A stretch of 64,000 nucleotides of DNA from Nostoc sp. 'Peltigera membranacea cyanobiont' 210A (lineage in GTDB: Bacteria; Cyanobacteriota; Cyanobacteriia; Cyanobacteriales; Nostocaceae): NCBI RefSeq assembly GCF_002246015.1, contig NZ_NOLJ01000001.1:558293-622292 (forward strand), read 5' to 3'. A model generated the notes under the pieces. The model worked only from the letters and a program-made list of their open reading frames with translations. It did not search any database and was not told where the DNA came from. A program made the translations under genes and the position numbers. This document shows positions 44,023 through 51,511 of the stretch, piece by piece (position 1 is the first letter of the stretch; each line of letters starts with the position of its first letter).

Positions 44023-46020
44023 TTAAACTACAACGCGATCGCGTCCTTTTCTTTTGGCTTGATAGAGTGCTTCTTCAGCAGCATTAACTAAAGTAGCAGG
44101 TTCAGTTTCTATTGCCGGAATCACGCTAGCCACCCCTAAACTCACAGTTAAAACAGCAGCAGGTAAACCACCAATGCTAGGATACTCACATTTAATCTCT
44201 AAAACTTTTACTTGCTCTCGAATATGTTCGGCAATATCCATTGCAGCAGTAACATCTATTTGAGCAAGAATGGCAAATTCTTCACCACCATAACGAGCCA
44301 CTAAGACTCTACTGCTTTCGTCTTGAAAATATCCTCTTTGGGAACTCACAAAAGCACTACCAGTTGAATGATTTATATTCTTACTGGATGAGAAGCTGCT
44401 ATTACTTAGTGAGTGCTTGACACAGTTACAGATAGTATTAGCGATTTGTCGTAAACACTCATCTCCCGCCGCTCTACCATAAGTTTTATTATAAATTTTA
44501 AAATAGTCGATATCGCACAAAATCATTGACATTGGAGTGTTTTGAATAGCGGAATTTTGCCACTCAATTTGTAGGTAGGTTTCAAAGTAGCGGCGATTTA
44601 CTAATTGAGTTAGTTCATCTAAACTAGAGAGGAAGAGAAACTGTTGATTTTCTTGCCTCAACCGTTCAACATGAATATTGTTGAAATGCTCACTTTTTGT
44701 GAGATATTGTCGGAAATATAACCGATATAATTCACACGCAGGAGTACTGCGATCGCCTTCTAAATTAATTAGCCCTATACTTTGTAATTTATATGCCAAT
44801 CTTGGCTCTAATTTTACATAATTTGTAGTATTAATCACTTCATAAAAAGCATCTCCCAATTCTGGCTCATCTCGAAGTGCTAGTACATACTGCCTTAGAC
44901 ACTGGTTATAGATTCCGGCTTCTGTGGGTGCTTGTTGCAATAATTGCCCTAAATCCCCTTTTAATCCGCCTTTACCCACAAGGTGATACAATGCCAATCG
45001 CACCAAATAAGGATTTCCTCCCACCATTGCCATCAAACTATCGGCATCTTTACCATCTGTCCAATCCAAGCCGTGACGTTGTGCTAAATCCTGCACCTGC
45101 TCTTTTGTAAAGAGGGGTAAATTAATTGTCAAACCAATATTAAATGGCGATTGAGTCAGTTTTATGGGAACAAGAATTTCTGTTGAATAAACCAGAACCA
45201 GACGCAGTTTTTGCCAAATTTCTACCCTTTTGGCTTGTTCATGCCACGATCGCACTAATGGTAGCAATTCTCCAGTAATTTCCTGATACTCAAATACCCA
45301 ATCCACCTCATTTAATACTAAAACTAGGGGACTTGAGAGCGCAGACAGTAAATATTTTTGGAAATAGATAGAGCAGCTGACTTTGCTACCCATATCTTCA
45401 TCCCAATAATCATTGAGTTTTGGTTCTAGCTGTAACTCCCGACTAACATTGGCACAGAACCAGCGCAAAAATTTATCCAAACTGGCAAATACTGCTTTGT
45501 CTGCTTGCTGAAAGTCCAAAGTTACGGTGCGAAAGCCTTGCTTGTTAGCGTGTGCAAGCAACCGGAGAATCAAAGAGCTTTTCCCCATCTTTTTGGGTGC
45601 TTTGATGCAAATTACACTCCCAGGTTCAGCCATTTCTGCGTAAGCGAGTTCTTCAATTGGCGGGCGAGGAATGTAAAATCTGGAATTAAGAGATACTGGG
45701 CCAGTAGGGAATTCTAAGGATATCGCTGTGGCGGCTCGGTTGAATTCCTTAATTAACTGCTGATGTGCTTCGCTAAAAGGGTGATTTTCTAGAGTCTGGC
45801 GAAAGTTGGATTTATGTATTGGTTCTTTGCAAAAATTACTCAGTACTTGCCATAAATGAGCAGCGATTTTCTTGACACGTTCCTCGCCGTAGTGCGCTTC
45901 ACTAGCTATATTGGTGTAGGTTTTTCCTTGCCACGAAGAACGCAATATTAATTCTTGGAGCGTCGTTAAACCAGTTGCTTGACTGGCTTTTAGTAGCAAT
46001 ACTAATTCATCTATTGTCAT
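44023..46020 (-). CDS. AAA-like ATPase - GGDEF diguanylate cyclase with N-terminal HTH
   Basis: Signalling protein predicted to make cyclic di-GMP. Residues 1-85 resemble the helix-turn-helix domain of vWA/MoxR-associated proteins (TGLTTLQELILRSSWQGKTY). Residues about 105-430 are an AAA-like ATPase: P-loop APKKMGKSSLILRLL and Walker B LVLVLNEVDW. Residues about 475-660 are a GGDEF domain, with LTQLVNRRYFETYLQ, CDIDYFK and the active-site GGEEF near 577. The inhibitory RxxD site just before it is not kept (SSRV precedes LVARYGGEEF), so product inhibition is probably lost. A Ser-rich stretch of about 30 residues is inserted in the cyclase domain. A GGDEF fragment homologous to its C-terminus lies at 50350-50435. 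Confidence 0.88.
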   Translation of the reverse strand: MTIDELVLLLKASQATGLTTLQELILRSSWQGKTYTNIASEAHYGEERVKKIAAHLWQVLSNFCKEPIHKSNFRQTLENHPFSEAHQQLIKEFNRAATAISLEFPTGPVSLNSRFYIPRPPIEELAYAEMAEPGSVICIKAPKKMGKSSLILRLLAHANKQGFRTVTLDFQQADKAVFASLDKFLRWFCANVSRELQLEPKLNDYWDEDMGSKVSCSIYFQKYLLSALSSPLVLVLNEVDWVFEYQEITGELLPLVRSWHEQAKRVEIWQKLRLVLVYSTEILVPIKLTQSPFNIGLTINLPLFTKEQVQDLAQRHGLDWTDGKDADSLMAMVGGNPYLVRLALYHLVGKGGLKGDLGQLLQQAPTEAGIYNQCLRQYVLALRDEPELGDAFYEVINTTNYVKLEPRLAYKLQSIGLINLEGDRSTPACELYRLYFRQYLTKSEHFNNIHVERLRQENQQFLFLSSLDELTQLVNRRYFETYLQIEWQNSAIQNTPMSMILCDIDYFKIYNKTYGRAAGDECLRQIANTICNCVKHSLSNSSFSSSKNINHSTGSAFVSSQRGYFQDESSRVLVARYGGEEFAILAQIDVTAAMDIAEHIREQVKVLEIKCEYPSIGGLPAAVLTVSLGVASVIPAIETEPATLVNAAEEALYQAKRKGRDRVVV

Positions 46021-46508
46021 TACTCATTGACTCTAATTCAGTATGATATTTTCTCACACCATTCAGCTTTGGAAGTCAGTGTTGGCTGCCTTCTATGCAT
46101 AGCAGCCAGCCCTGACTAAAAAAGCTACAAAAAAGCCTTAACAATTTTTTGCATCCTTAAATTATTTGGCGTGATTTAATCATAGAATTTTTTTTACAAA
46201 TTTTTCGGGGTTTTTAGGTAATTATATGTGACTTGAACTACTTTTTTTAGACATATCTTAGAATGTAGATGCACACAATGTAGCGATTGTTTTCTAAAAG
46301 ATTGCTATTGCGATCGCAACAGAGGTTATACTCGTTCGTTTACTTTTTTCTAAATTCCATCCCAGTTTATGATATGGGCTGATATATACCTGACTTAAGT
46401 TACAGCCTAATAAACCAACTAGGCGATTTGCCCATAACTGAATCTTTAGGGTGCTAAAACAGCGTAGAGAGAAAGCTACAGAATATCTTCCTCATCGTAC
46501 CAGCAGCT
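46021..46508. other. divergent intergenic region
   Basis: This 488-bp AT-rich gap separates the diguanylate cyclase and PAS kinase genes and must hold both promoters. One HIP1 site and a TATACT box (near 46327) can be seen, but no convincing promoter pair, repeat or small gene. Confidence 0.4.
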
Positions 46509-48059
46509 ATGCATATCCAAAAACCCGCTACCCATGAATCGGAAGCTCCACTTTCAGTACAAGATTCTCAAAGTTTCCCAGAAGCCAAAGACTTATCTCT
46601 AGAAAATTTAGATCCTTGCCAAAGCTCACAAGCCGCCTTGCAAATGGCATTAATTGCTAGTGGCTTGGGGTTGTGGGATTGGAATCTGGTAACTGACAAA
46701 ACCTATTACGATCCCCAGTGGAAAAGCATCCTGGGATATAAAGTAGACGAAATCGACAACGATTACAAATCTTTTGAACAACTTGTACATCCACAGGATT
46801 TACCGAGAATTCGTCAGGTATTGCACGATTATCTCCAAGGATGCATACCTGTGTTTGAAGTCGAATTGCGAATGTTGACTAAATCCGGGGAGTGGAAGTG
46901 GATTTTGACTTGTGGCAAAGTATTTCAACGGGATAAATTCGGTAAACCAGTGCGGATGGTGGGAACGCACAAGGATATTAATCAGGATAAGGCGATGTCT
47001 ACGACGGGCTGCGCCTACGCTACCCAACAATACCAACTATTTGAACAACTCCAAACTGAAATTGCTCAACGCCAGTCTACCGAAGACCAAGTTAGGGAAA
47101 AATCACAACAGCTAGAAACTACCCTCGAAGAACTCAAATATACCCAAAAGCAGTTATTGCAGAACCAGAAAATGGCTAATCTAGGTCAACTGGTGGCGGA
47201 TATGGCTAACGAAATTAACAACCCCGTTAGCTTTATCTGCGGCAATCTCCATCCTGCTAGTAAATACGCTGAAGATTTAATCAGAATCATTGAACTTTAC
47301 CAACATCACTATCCCACACCAACACCAGTCATAGCCTTACAACTGCAACGCCTCGACCTTGGTTTCGTGAAGACAGAATTTTTAAAATTACTGTGGTCAA
47401 TGCGAGCCGGTTCTGAACGCGTCAAAGATATTGTTTTCGCTTTGCGGAATTTTTCTACTTCTGACGAAAGTCAAATGAAAAAGGTTGATATACATGAAGG
47501 ATTTGATAGTGTTCTCAGGATTTTGCAGCATCGTCTCAAAGAAAAACCTGATAGAGCAGAGATTAAAGTAATTAAAACCTTTGGTGAATTACCCTTAATC
47601 GAGTGTTACCCTGGTGAACTAAATCAGGTATTCATGAACATTTTAACTAATGCCATTGATGCTTTAGAGGATAGGATGAAGCATGATTATTCTTTTACTC
47701 CCAAAATTTTGATTCATACAGAAGTTGTTAGCAGTCATTTATCATTGGTCAATAATAATGAACCTTGGGTAAATGACAAACTACTAGGAAAAAAACACAA
47801 AGTTATCATTCGCATTTTTGACAATGGTAAAGGTATACTTCCCCATATCCAAAGACATATATTTGAACCGTTTTTTACAACCAAACCAATAGGCAAAAGT
47901 CAAGGACTAGGACTATCAATTAGTCGGCAAATTATAGTTGAAAAACATCAAGGGAAACTTAAGTGTAATTCTCAATTAGGTCAAGGGACAGAGTTGGTGA
48001 TTGAGATGAATACGACAGCAAGACACTATGCCGCGATTAGAAAACACGCCAGCTTTTAG
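46509..48059 (+). CDS. PAS-containing histidine kinase homologue lacking the phospho-acceptor His
   Basis: Soluble two-component sensor homologue. Residues about 45-165 are a PAS domain (GLWDWNLVTDKTYYDPQWKS, then the PAC-type region ending MVGTHKDIN). A coiled coil follows at about 175-220. The dimerisation helix reads LGQLVADMANEINNPVSF, where the family has AHEINNP: residue 234 is Asn (AAC at 47208-47210) in place of the phosphorylated His. The ATP-binding domain is intact: NILTNAIDAL (N box), FDNGKGI (G1), FEPFFTTKP (F box) and GLGLSISRQI (G2). It may act as a non-phosphorylated partner or regulator, or be on the way to loss. A small in-frame insertion (MSTTGCAYA) sits after the PAS domain. 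No response regulator is adjacent. Confidence 0.85.
   Translation: MHIQKPATHESEAPLSVQDSQSFPEAKDLSLENLDPCQSSQAALQMALIASGLGLWDWNLVTDKTYYDPQWKSILGYKVDEIDNDYKSFEQLVHPQDLPRIRQVLHDYLQGCIPVFEVELRMLTKSGEWKWILTCGKVFQRDKFGKPVRMVGTHKDINQDKAMSTTGCAYATQQYQLFEQLQTEIAQRQSTEDQVREKSQQLETTLEELKYTQKQLLQNQKMANLGQLVADMANEINNPVSFICGNLHPASKYAEDLIRIIELYQHHYPTPTPVIALQLQRLDLGFVKTEFLKLLWSMRAGSERVKDIVFALRNFSTSDESQMKKVDIHEGFDSVLRILQHRLKEKPDRAEIKVIKTFGELPLIECYPGELNQVFMNILTNAIDALEDRMKHDYSFTPKILIHTEVVSSHLSLVNNNEPWVNDKLLGKKHKVIIRIFDNGKGILPHIQRHIFEPFFTTKPIGKSQGLGLSISRQIIVEKHQGKLKCNSQLGQGTELVIEMNTTARHYAAIRKHASF
46992..47020. repeat. in-frame small palindromic insertion in the PAS kinase gene
   Basis: A 29-bp segment starting GCGATGTCTACGACGG and ending CGCCTACGC encodes MSTTGCAYA between NQDKA and TQQYQLFEQL. 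It falls in the link between PAS and coiled coil and resembles 39314-39348. Confidence 0.6.
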
Positions 48060-48063
48060 ATAA

Positions 48064-48186
48064 TAGACCTCTTCCAAAAGTCCCTAACACCCCACCCCCG
48101 GCCCCTCCCCGCAGGCGGGGAGGGGAGAATTTGACGTAAGTCAAAGGCGGGGTGGGGTTCTTTTTTTGATTTATGCAAGAAGTCTA
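48064..48186. mobile_element. TA-flanked inverted-repeat element, copy A
   Basis: Left end TAGACCTCTTCCAAAAGTCC; right end reversed TAGACTTCTTGCATAAATCA. The interior has a C/G-rich hairpin (CCCCTCCCCGC against its reverse). It starts 5 bp after the kinase stop codon. Same family as 50453-50594 and 51360-51480. Confidence 0.75.
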
Positions 48187-48550
48187 ATCAACTTTGGGGA
48201 GGAGCTATTAATTTATTGCAAGTCGATGCATTCACAAGGCGATCGCCGCATTCGCAATGCAAGTCGATGCATTGATAATATCTGAGTTTGATACATTTGG
48301 TATTTTCTTCTGAACACCTAAATTACAGCACAGGTTAAGGCAAGAGACACGATGAATCGCCGTCAAGACAAAACGACTGATTATTGTAGAGACGGCGATT
48401 TATCGCGTCTTTGTGATGATTTATCGCATCTTTGCGATCTAGAATTTTCATCAAAAAACCTTAACCGAACCGTATTGGCTCACATTTTATTTGGTGTTGT
48501 TCCAAGGAATCCAAAAGGAAAAAATCAACACTTACACCACCGATGAGAAT

Positions 48551-48583
48551 AGCACGTGGCGCGACTACACCGCGCCACGTGCT
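48551..48583. terminator. very stable hairpin after the SIMPL gene
   Basis: AGCACGTGGCGCG and CGCGCCACGTGCT form a perfect 13-bp stem with a 7-nt loop, 23 bp after the stop of the minus-strand SIMPL gene. No U-run follows, so a dispersed palindromic repeat is an alternative. Confidence 0.5.
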
Positions 48584-48606
48584 TGTGAAACTTGCATAAG
48601 TCCTGA

Positions 48607-50070
48607 TTAAGCAAATTGCTGCAATCCATTAAGAGGTAAATCGAGAATCACTGCTGAAATTGGAGAATAACCGATATCTAGAGAAACACTAGCTTTTATC
48701 GTCTGAGAACCACCAATTATAGGAGTTGTAGAAACCCTATCTGTTATTAGATTAGACACCAAGGGAGATGGACTAGGATTATCATTTGAGTTAATATCAA
48801 TGTCAATAATCTGTCCAGGGGTTAACTGCAAGGTACTAAAAACAGCCTGAGCCTGAGCTTTGGCATCTTTAACAGCTTCGCTCAGAACTTGCAGGCGTGC
48901 CTGTTGCAATACTTCGTCTGAGGCAGTGAAGCTAATATTCTGTATGACATTTGCACCTGCTTGGATAGCTTTGTCAATTGCTGCCCCAGATTGATTTGTT
49001 GGTAATTCAAACTGAAGTGTGTTGAGGCCTTCAAAGCCGGTGAGGGTTTGAGTCCCATTTTCAAAGCTATAGACAGGATTTAGTTGAATAGATATAGTTT
49101 GAAGTTCTTTCGCCCCAAGCTTTTGCAGTACATCAACTACCGCTGTTGAACGTTGAGCAACTTGTTCTTGAACTTCGGTTGCAGTTTTTCCCTGTACTTT
49201 AATCCCCAATTCTACATCAGTTAAAGTAGTGGCAACACTGACCTCTCCTTTACCAGTAACTTCCAATATCTGAGCAGTGCTACCAATGAGGGGATCGGCG
49301 ATCGCAATACCCGGATTTCTCACACCGATAAGATTATCAGTAGCCGAAGCAAGAGTCCCTGCTGAATTTGGAGAATAACCGATATCTAAAGAAACACTAG
49401 CTTCTATCGTCTGAGGACTACCAATTATAGTAGTTGTACTAGCTGTTGCCGAAACCCTATCTGCTGTTAGATTAGACACCAAGGGAGATGGTCTAGGATT
49501 ATCATCTGAGTTAATATCAATGTCAATAATCTGTCCGGGGGTTAACTGCAAGGTACTAAAAACAGCCTGAGCCTGAGCTTTGGCATCTTTAACAGCTTCG
49601 CTCAAAACTTGCAGGCGTGCCTGCTGCAATACTTCGTCTGAGGCAGTGAAGCTAATATTCTGTATGACATTTGCACCTGCTTGAATAGCTTTGTCAATTG
49701 CTGCCCCAGATTGATTTGTTGGTAACTCAAACTGAAGTGTGTTGAGGCCTTCAAAGCCGGTTAGAGTTTGAGTACCATTTTCAAAGCTATAGACAGGATT
49801 TAGTTGAATAGATGTAGTTTGAAGTTCTTGCGCCCCAAGCTTTTGCAGTACATCAACTACCGCAGTTGAACGTTGAGCAACTTGTTCTTGAACTTCGGTT
49901 GCAGTTTTTCCCTGTACTTTAATCCCCAATTCTACATCAGTTAAAGTAGTGGCAACACTGATTTCTCCTTGACCAGTAACTTCCAATATCTGAGTAGTGC
50001 TACCAATGAGGGGATCGGCGATCGCAAGACCAGAATTTCTCACACCTGTGAGATTATCTGTGTTAGCCAT
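48607..50070 (-). CDS. tandem-duplicated SIMPL (DUF541) domain protein
   Basis: The 487-residue protein is two SIMPL-domain units in tandem, offset by exactly 240 residues (720 bp): TDNLTGVRNSGLAIADPLIG starts the first, TDNLIGVRNPGIAIADPLIG the second. The units are almost identical in DNA, so the duplication is recent. SIMPL proteins are usually exported and bind partner or substrate proteins; here there is no signal peptide, and the first residues are MANTDNLTG. The strong RBS AAGGAG 7 bp upstream confirms the start. Each unit has the usual VTGxGEISVATTLTDVELGI beginning and the ARLQVLSEAVKDAKAQAQ helix. It appears to be a single gene, and its function is unknown. Confidence 0.85.
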   Translation of the reverse strand: MANTDNLTGVRNSGLAIADPLIGSTTQILEVTGQGEISVATTLTDVELGIKVQGKTATEVQEQVAQRSTAVVDVLQKLGAQELQTTSIQLNPVYSFENGTQTLTGFEGLNTLQFELPTNQSGAAIDKAIQAGANVIQNISFTASDEVLQQARLQVLSEAVKDAKAQAQAVFSTLQLTPGQIIDIDINSDDNPRPSPLVSNLTADRVSATASTTTIIGSPQTIEASVSLDIGYSPNSAGTLASATDNLIGVRNPGIAIADPLIGSTAQILEVTGKGEVSVATTLTDVELGIKVQGKTATEVQEQVAQRSTAVVDVLQKLGAKELQTISIQLNPVYSFENGTQTLTGFEGLNTLQFELPTNQSGAAIDKAIQAGANVIQNISFTASDEVLQQARLQVLSEAVKDAKAQAQAVFSTLQLTPGQIIDIDINSNDNPSPSPLVSNLITDRVSTTPIIGGSQTIKASVSLDIGYSPISAVILDLPLNGLQQFA

Positions 50071-50151
50071 CTTATTCTCCTTGCTTAAATGATGTTTGAT
50101 ACCTGTTGATGTTTTAATCTTAAAGGATGTCTAAAAAGTAAACCGCGTTTA

Positions 50152-50328
50152 TCACCAATACATACTGGATAAAAAACGCTCTCGCATTCGCCAGCCAAAA
50201 TCTGATAATTTGACAACTCTAGGGTCGTCAGAAAACCCCATTCCATCAAGAAAGAGCAATCCTCTACTGCTGCGCTGCTGATTTAGGTATTGGATTGACA
50301 CTGGTCTACTGGTAATCGTATCTGGACT
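50152..50328 (-). pseudogene. C-terminal fragment of an unrecognised gene
   Basis: Fifty-eight open codons without a proper start encode RPVSIQYLNQQRSSRG, LLFLDGMGFSDDPRVVKLSD and FGWRMRERFLSSMYW. It reads like the end of a real protein but I do not know the family. It lies just upstream of the SIMPL gene. Confidence 0.35.
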
Positions 50329-50349
50329 TTAATTCACATTAGGCGTAAT

Positions 50350-50435
50350 TTAGTTTAGAACAACCCTAGCCATACCTAAACTGACAGCTAAAACAGTAGA
50401 TGGTAGACCATCAATGTCAAAATACTGAATCTAAA
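50350..50435 (-). pseudogene. GGDEF-domain gene fragment
   Basis: The minus strand reads QYFDIDGLPSTVLAVSLGMA and then a stop. The functional cyclase at 44023-46020 has YPSIGGLPAAVLTVSLGVAS in the same place, and the DNA matches well. Only this piece of the domain survives. Confidence 0.6.
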
Positions 50436-50452
50436 TGATGGGAAAATAAAAG

Positions 50453-50594
50453 TAGACCTCTACCTCTTGCAAAAATCGTTGAATCACCCCTCCCCAACCC
50501 TCCCCTTGTGAAGGGGGGGGAGCAAGATTTCAAGTTTCCCCCCAATATATCGGGGGGATTAAGGGGGGTCGATTCGACTTATGCAAGAGGTCTA
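50453..50594. mobile_element. TA-flanked inverted-repeat element, copy B
   Basis: Right end reversed is TAGACCTCTTGCATAAGTCG; the left end is the same with six extra bases after TAGACCTC. The interior has two hairpins of CCCCTCCC and CCCCCC type. It lies 76 bp before the cytochrome b-like gene. Confidence 0.75.
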
Positions 50595-50670
50595 GTGAGT
50601 AATACCCACCCAAACTTGCTGGGCTATTTACCCAAGACAGATAAACAGCAAATTTTATCAGTCAAAATTT

Positions 50671-51267
50671 ATGACTTCCAACGTTTCCTCTCCAACTCGA
50701 AAGCGACCCACTCAAGCAATAGGAGCCAAAATTTTTCACTGGTGTAACATCATTAGTCTATTTATCATGCTCACCAGTGGACTACAAATTTACAACGCCA
50801 ACCCTGTTTTTGGTGGACGTGCAGGTTTGCACATTCCTCCGATATTTACTTTAGGAGGTTGGCTGGCAGGAGGCAGACACTGGCATTTTGCAGCAATGTG
50901 GCTATTCTCACTGAATCTGTTGTGGTATGGAATTTACATTTTAATTACCCGACGCTGGCGACATCGCTTTGTCGGAGCTAATGACTTGAAAGCATTACAA
51001 AAAACTCAAAATTACCAACGTCGAATTTATGCTTGGCATCGGATTGCTTATACAGCAATTATTCCTATTTTGCTGCTGGCATTATTTACAGGGATAGGAA
51101 TGTATAAACCTGCTCAATTTCCCTGGATTGTGGATTGCTTTGGCGATTGGCAAGCATTGCGAATTGTTCACTTTGCCTCAGTGCCGATGGTGATCTTATT
51201 TGTAGTAATTCACTATCAATTAGGGAAAAAAGCTGGAGGTACTCAACTAACAGAATCAATGTTTTAG
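50671..51267 (+). CDS. cytochrome b/b6-domain (b561-like) membrane protein
   Basis: Predicted four-helix, haem-binding inner-membrane electron carrier. Hydrophobic segments lie near 24-44, 72-92, 122-144 and 162-182. Candidate haem ligands are His23 (IFHWCN), the HWH around 70-72, His123 (WHRIAY) and His residues near 166 and 180. The pattern matches the di-haem cytochrome b subunits of hydrogenases, formate dehydrogenases and molybdopterin oxidoreductases. In related genomes such a gene is often followed by a molybdopterin oxidoreductase (general knowledge); here the next gene is pyrFE, beyond a mobile element, so the partner is missing locally. Confidence 0.8.
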   Translation: MTSNVSSPTRKRPTQAIGAKIFHWCNIISLFIMLTSGLQIYNANPVFGGRAGLHIPPIFTLGGWLAGGRHWHFAAMWLFSLNLLWYGIYILITRRWRHRFVGANDLKALQKTQNYQRRIYAWHRIAYTAIIPILLLALFTGIGMYKPAQFPWIVDCFGDWQALRIVHFASVPMVILFVVIHYQLGKKAGGTQLTESMF

Positions 51268-51310
51268 TAAACAAACTATGGTCATGGAGATAAGCAGACG
51301 CAGGGAATAG

Positions 51311-51359
51311 TGACCAATGACCAATGACTAATGACTAATGACTAATGACTAATGACTAA
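51311..51359. repeat. heptamer tandem array TGACYAA x7
   Basis: Seven contiguous 7-bp units, two TGACCAA and then five TGACTAA. The array resumes after the inserted element at 51360-51480 (ATGACTAATAAC). STRR-type repeat. Confidence 0.85.
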
Positions 51360-51480
51360 TAGACCTCTTGCATAAATCAAAAATAAGAAAGAACCCCACC
51401 CCAAGCTACGCTTTGTCTCCCCTCCCCGCAAGCGGGGAGGGGTTGGGGGTGGGGTGTTAGGGACTTTTGCAAGAGGTCTA
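51360..51480. mobile_element. TA-flanked inverted-repeat element, copy C
   Basis: Left end TAGACCTCTTGCATAAATCA; right end reversed TAGACCTCTTGCAAAAGTCC. In reverse orientation it is closely related to copy A, including CCCTAACACCCCACCCCC. It has landed inside the heptamer array. Confidence 0.8.
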
Positions 51481-51511
51481 ATGACTAATAACTCTTTTTT
51501 AAACAAAAAAA

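Noticed and set aside
48352..48546. 64-codon plus-strand frame
   Set aside because: Made of the dispersed GAGACGGCGATTTATCGCG-type repeat; no RBS, no family.
51311..51359. CRISPR-like regular repeat
   Set aside because: Units are 7 bp with no spacers; it is a heptamer tandem array.
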